Shown: one piece after another, positions 34,078 to 43,247 of the stretch
How positions within the stretch are numbered: the stretch's first letter is position 1
Layout of the letters: each line of letters opens with the position of its first letter
Source: Corynebacterium sp. HMSC27B11
GTDB lineage: Bacteria; Actinomycetota; Actinomycetes; Mycobacteriales; Mycobacteriaceae
Direction: 5' to 3'
DNA: 64,000 nt
NCBI RefSeq assembly: GCF_001815985.1
Contig: NZ_KV823538.1
Location: forward strand, 154,357 to 218,356
Position numbers and translations under genes: made by a program
Notes under the pieces: generated by a model
The model's input: only the letters and a program-made list of their open reading frames with translations
Database searches by the model: none
What the model was told of the DNA's origin: nothing

Positions 34078-35008
34078 CTGATCCAGCCCCTTCGTTATTC
34101 ATCGTCTCTGTCGTTTCTTGGGATTCGTTATCTCGCTTTTGCTTCAGCAGCCACCGCAGCAGCAGGAGCAGCACCAGCGCTGCTGCCGCGACGAGGGCGT
34201 ACATCCACCACTGCCACCCAGCACCGTGGTTCTTGTCGAAGATCTCGTGGTCCGATTCGTCCAGCGGAACCTGGTGGCCGCGCACCAGCAGACGGTGCGT
34301 GTTGATCCCGTAGGGGGTGCAGGTAATCAGGGTGATGTAGTCCTTGTCCTGCTCCGGGCGGAGGTCCTCGGTTTCGGTGGGGAGCACAACCTTGATCTGG
34401 TCGACCACGTACTTCAGTTTCTCGCCGGAGACCTGGACGTAGAAGGCATCACCCTTCTCCGCCTTGTTGAGGTGATCGAACATGGTGGAGTTCGCCAGGC
34501 CCGTGTGGCCAGTGATCACCGAGTGCGTGCCCTTACCGCCGACCGGCAGGTCGGAGCCGAAGAGATGCCCCAATCCCTTTTGCAAAGTGTCGTTATCTGT
34601 CCCGTGGAAGATCGGCAGGTCTGCCTTGATCTTGGGGAAGATGAGGCGCGCCATCGCGTCGTTCGCGTCGAGTTGGTCCAGGTATTCCTGGTAGTCCGGG
34701 TTGTTCTCGTCGAAGCGGGCGAGCCAGGGGTCGAGGATGGGGCCGGTGGTTCGGTTCTCGTTGTATTCGTGGGCGTTATCCCACTGCGTGTTTTTGACTT
34801 CTTCTGGGATGCTTTTTTCGAGTTCCGCGTAGTCTTGCGCGACCTTCGTGGCGACGTAGTTGTTCCACAGGGTGGACGTCACCGGGTACAGCATCACGAG
34901 CACCCCGAGGATCACGAGCACCGCGGCCAGCACGGGGCTGGTCTTGGTGCTGTTGGCACGGCGTGGTTCCTTCTTCGGTTCCGCGTCGGTGCTGAGGGTG
35001 TGATCCAC
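34070..35008 (-). CDS. Class C (pilin-polymerising) sortase
   Basis: A membrane transpeptidase of 312 residues that cuts pilin LPxTG signals and joins them to a pilin lysine. It has an N-terminal helix (about 25-46) and a lid segment with the class C DPW motif (ILDPWLAR). The catalytic His is in GHTGLANS, the Cys in TLITCTPYG and the Arg in NTHRLLVRG. A C-terminal helix with basic anchor (LVLLLLLRWLLKQKR) completes the class C plan. The GTG start at 35008 follows CAGGAG. It lies between the major and minor pilin genes and is the probable polymerase of this pilus. Confidence 0.93.
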   Translation of the reverse strand: MDHTLSTDAEPKKEPRRANSTKTSPVLAAVLVILGVLVMLYPVTSTLWNNYVATKVAQDYAELEKSIPEEVKNTQWDNAHEYNENRTTGPILDPWLARFDENNPDYQEYLDQLDANDAMARLIFPKIKADLPIFHGTDNDTLQKGLGHLFGSDLPVGGKGTHSVITGHTGLANSTMFDHLNKAEKGDAFYVQVSGEKLKYVVDQIKVVLPTETEDLRPEQDKDYITLITCTPYGINTHRLLVRGHQVPLDESDHEIFDKNHGAGWQWWMYALVAAAALVLLLLLRWLLKQKRDNESQETTETMNNEGAGSDD

Positions 35009-35107
35009 GGGGTACTCCTGGGGCTGGTTCTGCTTGAGCTTGCTTGGGTGAAACCTTCACCCGTGGAGTTGTCCGTTGGGTGAAGGTTTTACCGGTTCAG
35101 CGGGCTA

Positions 35108-36574
35108 TTAGTTCTTAGCGCCGCGGCGTGCGAACCATGCACCGGCTGCCACGATGGCGGCACCGATGGCGGCCAGGATGCCGACACCCATGCCACCGGT
35201 CATTGGCAGGTTCGGGGTGTCGCGCTTAATGTTCTCAATCTCGGAGACGAGGGTTACCGCGTCGTCGCCCTCACCAGTCTTCGAAATCTCTGCACGGGTG
35301 AAGTTGATTTCAATCGGCTTGTCGAGCTTGGCGTAACCAGCCGGAGCCTTGGTCTCCTTCAGGCAGAACTTCTTGGTTGCGGGAGCTTCCTTGTTGTCCT
35401 CGAAGTCGGTGACGTGCAGACCATCGATGATGAAGGTGCCGTCAGCACCGGTGGTCCACTTGTCTGCACCGTTGACGGTCAGCGGATTCTCGCCCAGTTC
35501 GGTGGCGGAGGTGCACTGGTAGAGCTCGAACTCTGCACCCTCGAGGACCTTGCCCTTTTCCTCGCCATCCTTCTTCACGACCTTGAGCTTGCCGTGGTAA
35601 GTGACGACCTCGTTGGTCTTGTTCTTGACCTCGTTGTCGGTGTTCGGGTTGTTGAAGATGACGTCAGCCTGGTTCTTCAGCGCAGTGGTGTCACCGACGG
35701 TGGTGCGCTTGGTTTCGAAGGTCAGGGACAGCCTGTCACCGGAGTTCACCTTCGCCAGGCCCTGTTCGGTCAGGGTGACTACCAGCTTGTTGCCGTTAGC
35801 CTTCGGGTCGTTGACCGTGTAGTCCCCCTCGCCGAGAGCGGTGTTACCAGCCTTAACCTCGGTGACCTTCTGGAAGTCCAGGCGCTGGTCCAGCTGATCC
35901 TCGAAGCGGAAGGCGGTCAGCTTCTTGCCCTCGCCCCAGGTCGGAGCGTCCGCGTTGATGGTGTAGGTGTACGCGTCCTGGATGTTCTTGTCGGCATCCT
36001 TGACGGTCTTCTCGGTCTTGGTCTCGGTGTTCTTCGGGTATGCGACGACGTCGTAGTTCCAGGCGTCGGATGCCTCGTTGACCATCGGGATGGAAACGAT
36101 GAACGGTGCACCGGAAACAATGCCAGCCGGAGCATCGGTCTCCTCAACCAGGTAGATACCCAGCGGCAGGTCCGAGAACTTGGCTTCACCCTGACCTGAT
36201 GTTGTCTTTTCATAGGTCGTGGTGGTCTTATCAGTGTCCTTGACGTCAGCCGCGGTCTTCGGGAAGTTCGTCCAATCGCCGTTCTGCAGGTCGAAGTTCA
36301 GCTTCGTGATCTTGAAGGTCACGCCGTTAAGTGCCTCACCCGGCACGTTCTGCATTTCCTTACCGGTGGCCGCATCGCTTGACTCAGCACCCTTCTTCTT
36401 GAAGAGAGTCAAGGAGCCCTTCTTGCTGAAGTCGATGTTGCCCTTCTGGACCTGGGCTTCAGCTGCCGGGCTGTCCTGCGCAACGGCGATCGAACCCGGG
36501 GCAGCGATACCCAAGGAGAGACCAGCGATGGCGGCGAAAGTGACCGAACGAATGGTCAGAGAGTTCTTCTTCAC
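35108..36574 (-). CDS. Major pilin (SpaD/SpaA-like shaft subunit), LPMTG-anchored
   Basis: 488 residues with a signal peptide (to about 33). The pilin motif WNYDVVAYPKN (about 172-182) supplies the Lys that forms the inter-subunit bond. Two or more CnaB/isopeptide domains follow, with the E-box FCLKETKAPAGY (about 415). The sorting signal is LPMTGG, a hydrophobic helix and RRGAKN. Two cysteines in the C-terminal domain (LYQCTS and KKFCLKE) probably form a disulfide, as in other Spa shafts. The GTG start at 36574 has AAAGGA about 11 nt upstream. It is the first gene of the leftward pilus operon, which fits the need for most copies. Confidence 0.93.
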   Translation of the reverse strand: MKKNSLTIRSVTFAAIAGLSLGIAAPGSIAVAQDSPAAEAQVQKGNIDFSKKGSLTLFKKKGAESSDAATGKEMQNVPGEALNGVTFKITKLNFDLQNGDWTNFPKTAADVKDTDKTTTTYEKTTSGQGEAKFSDLPLGIYLVEETDAPAGIVSGAPFIVSIPMVNEASDAWNYDVVAYPKNTETKTEKTVKDADKNIQDAYTYTINADAPTWGEGKKLTAFRFEDQLDQRLDFQKVTEVKAGNTALGEGDYTVNDPKANGNKLVVTLTEQGLAKVNSGDRLSLTFETKRTTVGDTTALKNQADVIFNNPNTDNEVKNKTNEVVTYHGKLKVVKKDGEEKGKVLEGAEFELYQCTSATELGENPLTVNGADKWTTGADGTFIIDGLHVTDFEDNKEAPATKKFCLKETKAPAGYAKLDKPIEINFTRAEISKTGEGDDAVTLVSEIENIKRDTPNLPMTGGMGVGILAAIGAAIVAAGAWFARRGAKN

Positions 36575-37107
36575 TGGAGTGAATTCCTTTACATCAGTAG
36601 TGACTGGAGCGCCCAGCGCCCCTCGACGTTCAGCGACCCGCTCCGGTTAGCTGCTTTTAAGCTTGCCGCCCTTTCGGCCACGACACCTTAAAATTCGCTG
36701 GTGGTCACACGGACCCAAAACCCCTTTGTTGACAGATCACCTTTGTTGTGGTGTCACCAATTTTCGAGTTTCAGTCCCGCGATCCCCACCTTGTGGATCG
36801 CACACATTTAACATATAACAAACGCCGCATCTCCAGTATCCCCGCAGCTAAAACGTATTGAGGCATACATTATTCCTCCCCCAAAACGAACCCACCGGGC
36901 GCAACATAAAACTCACCCTACCTGGACTGTTGAACATTCTTTCTTTATAAATGCACAAGCAATAACCTCCCCCCTAATTGGGGTACAAATCGATAAGGGT
37001 CTCACAGGAAAAATTGAGCCTTTCCGGACCTCACAGCGAAGAATAGACTTCAGTTCTCCAGGCTCAACCGGAGCGAACACTAGCCCCTTCAACAGAAGTT
37101 AAGACCA
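36575..37107. promoter_or_regulatory. A/T-rich divergent promoter region of the pilus cluster
   Basis: About 530 bp without a gene and clearly A/T-richer than its surroundings. It must hold the leftward pilin and rightward sortase promoters. CCTTTGTTG occurs twice in the same direction 18 bp apart (36723-36731, 36741-36749), a spacing suited to one side of the helix, next to the inverted repeat GGTGTCACC (about 36750-36758). A TAGACT box near 37045 could serve the rightward sortase gene. A TATAAA stretch lies near 36945. The identity of the regulator is unknown. Confidence 0.4.
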
Positions 37108-38097
37108 ATGACAGACCAATCCCCAGCGCCGAACACGACGGACGCGCCCCCGGTCCGCCGAGGCAAGAAACTGAACGTCAACGCGATCATCGCCGTCGTC
37201 CTCATCCTTGCTGGCCTGGGCGTGCTGCTGTATCCGGTGCTCGCCACACAGTGGAATAACTACCAGCAGTCCCGCGCCGCCGAGGCCTACTCACAGCTGG
37301 AAAAGGGTGTCCCACCGGAGATCCTCAACAAGGCCTGGGAGGAGGCCCAGCAGTACAACGCCAACCTTGGGGACATCGACCCCGGCGATGCGTGGACCAG
37401 CTCCGATGACGAGAACTCCCCCGCCTACCAGCGTTACCTGAAGTACCTCTCCGTCCTGAACGACACCGAGGCCATGGGCCGCATCGTGCTGCCCTCCATC
37501 AAGTCCGACCTGCCGATCTTCCACGGCACCTCCGACCGGGTACTGGCCCGCGGGGTGGGCCACCTCTACGGCACGGATCTACCCGTCGGCGCACCAGGGG
37601 AGCTCGGTGAGGATGGCTCCATCCCGCCCGCCCCACCGGAGGGCCGGCTGTCCGCACTGTCTGCCCACACTGGCCTGCAGAACGCCACCCTGTGGGACAA
37701 CCTCGACCAGATCGAGAAGGGCGACCCGGTCTACGTCGCCGCAGCGGGCGAGAAGCTGAAGTACGAGGTCCGGGACATCGAGGTCGTCACCCCGGATAAG
37801 ACCAGCCTGCTGCGCCGAACGCCGAACAAAGACCTGCTCACGCTCATCACCTGCACCCCCTATGGCGTCAACACACACCGGCTGATTATCACCGCCGAGC
37901 GCGTGCCGATGGACCCGCAGGAGGAATCGGTCTTCGACGGGCAGGGCACCACCTGGCAGTGGTGGATGTGGGCCATCCTCGCCGCCGCGGCAATCATTCT
38001 GTTGCTGCTGATCCGCTGGTGGTGGAAGAACTTCCGCAAGCAGAAGGGCGAAGAGGAACCCGCAACCTCCGGCGCTGGGGACACCACGGAGAGTTAA
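37108..38097 (+). CDS. Second class C-like sortase, divergent from the pilus operon
   Basis: 329 residues, clearly related to the sortase at 34070: membrane helix (about 25-45), catalytic His in SAHTGLQNA, Cys in TLITCTPYG, Arg in NTHRLIITAER, and a C-terminal helix with basic end (IRWWWKNFRKQK). The lid differs. Where the other has DPW, this one reads DPGDAW, three residues inserted in the motif that plugs the active site. A proline-rich insertion (about 170-180) precedes the His motif. In C. diphtheriae SpaDEF-type clusters two sortases flank the major pilin gene, which matches this layout. The specificity is unknown. Confidence 0.9.
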   Translation: MTDQSPAPNTTDAPPVRRGKKLNVNAIIAVVLILAGLGVLLYPVLATQWNNYQQSRAAEAYSQLEKGVPPEILNKAWEEAQQYNANLGDIDPGDAWTSSDDENSPAYQRYLKYLSVLNDTEAMGRIVLPSIKSDLPIFHGTSDRVLARGVGHLYGTDLPVGAPGELGEDGSIPPAPPEGRLSALSAHTGLQNATLWDNLDQIEKGDPVYVAAAGEKLKYEVRDIEVVTPDKTSLLRRTPNKDLLTLITCTPYGVNTHRLIITAERVPMDPQEESVFDGQGTTWQWWMWAILAAAAIILLLLIRWWWKNFRKQKGEEEPATSGAGDTTES

Positions 38098-38136
38098 CGG
38101 GCTTTTGCCTGGTGCCTTGATTAGCATCATGAACTC

Positions 38137-39051
38137 ATGAGCTCATCTTCCTCTCAGGCTTCTACTACCCGCCGCCTCACCACCACCGGTGCAGTCGCCC
38201 TGGCGGTGGCCACCGCCACAACCCTGGCCACCGCACCGGCCTCCGCCGCTCCCCGCCCAGTGCAGGACCCCCAGGGCTTCATCGTCTCCCCGGCGCGCAC
38301 CCAGATCAGCTTCACCCACTCCCCCACCGGCTTCGTCGCCGGCACCCGCAACCAGCACGAGGCACGCCCCGGGCTATCCATCGTGAAGCTCTACATCGCG
38401 GATTACGTGTTTAAGCACGGCACGCCCGCGGATAAGGCCCGCGCCTCCGAGATGATCCGCACCTCCAACGACGCGATCGCCTCCCAGCTCTACCGCAAGT
38501 ATCCGCAGTCCATCTCCGCGACCGCGCGGACCTACGGGCTGCGCAACACCCACTCGAACGCGCACTGGGGCTACGCCCGCACCTCCTCCTACGACTCCAT
38601 GAAGTTCGTGGAGGCCAAGAAGCGGCGCAACTACAACGACCCGGTGCTCGTCGCGATGCGGCAGGCCACCCCGCGCGCCGCGGACGGCTACGCCCAGGAC
38701 TACGGCACCGCCGTCCTGCCGGGTGCGGTGGGCACGAAGTGGGGTTGGTCGGACGACCGCCGCAGCGTCCACGCCTCCGTGACCTACGGGCGGGACTTCA
38801 CCGTCTCCGCGAATACCTGGGGCAACAAGCATGCCCTGACCAACGACGTCCGCGGCGCCTTCCGCGGCACCATGGGTGCGCCCGCTCGCCCGGCGCCAGG
38901 GCGACCACTCACCCCGGCGCAGCAGGCCGCGACCAATTGGGCCAATGACATGGAACGCGCTGCCCTCAACGCGCCAGGCTCCTCCGTGAACGAGCGCGCC
39001 ATCCGCGATGCCCGGCGCGGCCTGGACCCGTGGATCATGCGGCTGCCCTAG
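38137..39051 (+). CDS. Secreted serine beta-lactamase-fold protein of unknown role
   Basis: 304 residues with a long Ala/Thr-rich signal peptide (cleavage near ASAAP, about 38). The mature part has GLSIVKLYIADYV, an SxxK-type motif like the first helix of class A beta-lactamases, then MIRTSNDAIASQLY, which matches the SDN loop position as SND. A KTG equivalent is not obvious; VTYGRDFTVSANTWG is where it could lie. It may be a lipid- or cell-wall-active hydrolase or an inactive relative. A TAGCAT box at 38122-38127 ends 9 nt before ATG 38137, so the transcript may be leaderless. It follows the second sortase gene by 39 bp. Confidence 0.7.
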   Translation: MSSSSSQASTTRRLTTTGAVALAVATATTLATAPASAAPRPVQDPQGFIVSPARTQISFTHSPTGFVAGTRNQHEARPGLSIVKLYIADYVFKHGTPADKARASEMIRTSNDAIASQLYRKYPQSISATARTYGLRNTHSNAHWGYARTSSYDSMKFVEAKKRRNYNDPVLVAMRQATPRAADGYAQDYGTAVLPGAVGTKWGWSDDRRSVHASVTYGRDFTVSANTWGNKHALTNDVRGAFRGTMGAPARPAPGRPLTPAQQAATNWANDMERAALNAPGSSVNERAIRDARRGLDPWIMRLP

Positions 39052-39188
39052 CGTCTAACCAGCCCTAGCGCCGCACTAGCTCTAACGTCGCACCAGCCCC
39101 GCCACCGGAAGCCACTTCCCACTAGGTGAACACCCCCGCCCGGGCAATGGAACTGACATGTGTTCTGTTTCACGCTACACTGAGCCAC

Positions 39189-39251
39189 ATGATTTCCCCT
39201 CACCCGCGCAGCGGCGGCGCCATTCTCCTTATTAGCCGCGGCGGGGCCTAG
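39189..39251 (+). CDS. leuL: leuA leader peptide
   Basis: A 20-codon open frame, MISPHPRSGGAILLISRGGA, with adjacent Ile-Leu-Leu-Ile codons (ATT CTC CTT ATT at 39222-39233). A TACACT -10 box (39175-39180) ends 8 nt upstream, so the peptide is probably translated from a leaderless transcript. The attenuator hairpins follow directly. Ribosome stalling on the Leu codons during leucine shortage would favour read-through. This is inferred from layout. TGTGT-N6-TCACG (39159-39174) over the promoter resembles a weak CRP/GlxR site. Confidence 0.75.
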   Translation: MISPHPRSGGAILLISRGGA

Positions 39252-39265
39252 TAGGTAGACACACC

Positions 39266-39315
39266 AAACCGACCGGCTCCCCGTCGCGGGGTTTTTGCAT
39301 GCCGGTCGGTTTTTT
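39266..39315 (+). promoter_or_regulatory. Transcription attenuator of leuA
   Basis: An outer 12-bp stem pairs AAACCGACCGGC (39266-39277) with GCCGGTCGGTTT (39301-39312) and runs into TTTTTTC. Inside it an own hairpin, CCCCG (39279-39283) with CGGGG (39287-39291), is followed by TTTTT. Upstream, GCGGC/GCCGC segments within the leader-peptide frame flank the Leu codons and could form the competing structure. The whole lies between leuL and leuA. Confidence 0.85.
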
Positions 39316-39347
39316 CATTGCCACAGCACGACACCGACAACACTTAG

Positions 39348-41198
<1,851 letters not shown>

Positions 41199-41363
41199 CA
41201 GGGAGGCTCCTGGGGGACGGGGCGGGGCACGGGCGCATTGGTAGCGTTCCGGCCCCGCCCTTCGTCGTGCGTGGGGTGGGTGCGGGGAATAGCCCACGGG
41301 GCGCTATCCGGGATCGCGCGCCCGCGGGGTGGGTGCGGGGTGCGTGGACTAACATGGTTCCCA

Positions 41364-43247
41364 ATGAATAACCAGCAGTTTTCGGATTCGGGAGACCGCC
41401 CCGCACCCCGTCGCCGCGCCCGCCGCAGGGTCAGCCGCCGCGCCGGCTCCCCGTCGGCGGCAGCCGTCGCCTCCGCATCCGCCGTCGAGGCCGCCGAAGC
41501 GCTCCGCCCGGGTAGCCGACGCTCGGACGCAGACGGCGCCAGCTACCCCACGACCAGCCGGGACGGCTCCGACCAGACCGGCTCCAACCAACCCAGCTCC
41601 GACCAGTCCGGCCCGGGGCACTCGGGTTCCGGCAGCGCAGGCGCAAACTCCGCAGGCACGAGCGCCGCGACGACCGGCAACGCCGCCGAACCCTCCGAGC
41701 ACCCCAGCCCGGCCCACACCATCCCCATCCCGCCCAGCGTTGCGGACGCCCCCACCGTCGCGGTGGCCGTCACCACCAGCGGGATTCACCCGACCACGGC
41801 CCGGCTCATCGCCCTAGCCGGAGTCTACTACGACGCCGACGGCGCCGAGGTCGGCCACTTCGTCCAGGCCCTCAACCCCAGCGAGGACCCCGGCCCGTGG
41901 CACACGCACGGCTTCGACGCCGGCGAGCTCGCCCAGCAGATCGGTTTCGCCACCGCCGCCGCGGAGATCAAGGCAGCCCTCGACGGCCGCGAGGTGATCC
42001 TCCACGACGCCCCCTTCGCCTGGGGATTCATCACCCACGAGTTCCGCCGGGCCCAGCGGGCCGCCAACCGGGGCCGCGGGCGTGGCCGCTCCGGCAGGGG
42101 TCGTGGGCGCGGCCGCAGCAAGGCCATCCCCACCCCGGAACCGGCGGCACTGATCGACACCCTGGCCACCACACGTCGCCAGGAAATGCCCGCCGTCGAC
42201 CCCCGCGCCCGGGCTGTCGCGCAGCTCTACCCACACAACGCCCCGGCCGATGCTCTCCCGGAGTTCGGCGCGGCGGCGTCCGACCAGCGGGCAGCAACCC
42301 CTGCCGAGGAGCTCCTGGTCGCCGACGCCCGCCTACTCGGGGCACTGCATGCCACGCAGCAGGAACGGGCAGACCAGGACGGCGGCGACGTCGTCCGCCT
42401 TGACCCCGAGGACCTGACCGCGGACCAGTTCGGTTTGCAGCGCAGCGCCATCCGCGTGGACGCCATCAATGCCCCGCGCCCGCTCGAGAACCCCGGCACC
42501 CCGGATCACGACGACGGCAGCTGGCAGCTCGTCGCGGGCATGGAATTCGTGGTCAGCCCGGACGTCGCCCGCGACCCCGACGAGCTCATCGAGCAGGGCG
42601 TGGCAGCCGGGCTGGTGTACTCCGAGAAGCTGAACCGCACCTCCAGCCTGGTGGTCTGCAATCAGAACTTCGAGCTGCGCGGCAAGGCCATGCACGCCGA
42701 TCGGAAGGACATTCCGCTGCTCAGCGACGAGGAGTTCTTGGGCGCGCTCGAGGACGTCGCCGAAGGGACGCGGAACACCGACGCGGGCCGCGGTGGCGGG
42801 CAGCGGGGTGGTCAGCGTGGTGGTGGTCAACGAGGGAATGGCCAGCGCAGTGGGAGCGGTGGCGGCCGTGGCGGTAGTGGCCGTGGTGGTGGCCAGCGCT
42901 CCGGTGGTCGCGGCGGCGGCCGGTCTAGTTCGGGCGGCTCGGGGTCGGGCTCCGGTAACCGGCGCAAGCGCTCGCGCGGGGGACGTCGTCGTAGTGGCGG
43001 CGGCTCGCAGGGCGGCGGCCGTAACAACGACGGCGCTCACAACGGTTCCGGCAGCGGCAGCAGCCACGCCGGGAAGAACAACTCCGGTGCCCAGAAAACC
43101 GACAGCAAGAACCCGAAGAACACGGGGAAAAACAACTCCGAGCAGCCGAAACGTAAACGTAAGCGCGGTGGGCGCCGCCGTGGCCGCGGCGGACGCGGGT
43201 CGAACGGACAAGGCAGCAAGACTAACGTAGGCAAACGTGAAAACTAA
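41364..43247 (+). CDS. DnaQ-like exonuclease-fold/BRCT protein with degenerate active site and RG-rich tail
   Basis: 627 residues. After a basic, Ser-rich start (RRRARRRVSRR) the region about 130-320 aligns with the DnaQ exonuclease fold: VTTSGIHPTTARLIALAG is where DxETTGLxPxxxxI should be, and HDAPFAWGFITHEF is where HNxxFDxxFL should be. The catalytic Asp/Glu of the first motif and the Asp of the second are replaced, so nuclease activity is doubtful. A BRCT-like domain follows (about 385-460, LVAGMEFVVSP, TSSLVVCN). The last ~150 residues are Gly/Arg-rich with Lys/Arg clusters, suited to nucleic-acid binding. ATG 41364 follows a TAACAT box by 8 nt. In related genomes a gene annotated dnaQ sits at this place beside murT. 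Confidence 0.8.
   Translation: MNNQQFSDSGDRPAPRRRARRRVSRRAGSPSAAAVASASAVEAAEALRPGSRRSDADGASYPTTSRDGSDQTGSNQPSSDQSGPGHSGSGSAGANSAGTSAATTGNAAEPSEHPSPAHTIPIPPSVADAPTVAVAVTTSGIHPTTARLIALAGVYYDADGAEVGHFVQALNPSEDPGPWHTHGFDAGELAQQIGFATAAAEIKAALDGREVILHDAPFAWGFITHEFRRAQRAANRGRGRGRSGRGRGRGRSKAIPTPEPAALIDTLATTRRQEMPAVDPRARAVAQLYPHNAPADALPEFGAAASDQRAATPAEELLVADARLLGALHATQQERADQDGGDVVRLDPEDLTADQFGLQRSAIRVDAINAPRPLENPGTPDHDDGSWQLVAGMEFVVSPDVARDPDELIEQGVAAGLVYSEKLNRTSSLVVCNQNFELRGKAMHADRKDIPLLSDEEFLGALEDVAEGTRNTDAGRGGGQRGGQRGGGQRGNGQRSGSGGGRGGSGRGGGQRSGGRGGGRSSSGGSGSGSGNRRKRSRGGRRRSGGGSQGGGRNNDGAHNGSGSGSSHAGKNNSGAQKTDSKNPKNTGKNNSEQPKRKRKRGGRRRGRGGRGSNGQGSKTNVGKREN

Noticed and set aside
36944..36950. TTGAAC...TATAAA as a promoter pair in the pilus intergenic region
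   Set aside because: The spacer is only about 10 bp, too short for a sigma-70-type promoter.
41238..41363. N-terminal extension of the DnaQ-like gene
   Set aside because: It would include the TAACAT promoter box; ATG 41364 fits a leaderless start.
42780..43060. GGT/GGC/CGT-rich repeats as a possible separate repeat element
   Set aside because: They are the in-frame Gly/Arg-rich tail of the DnaQ-like protein.
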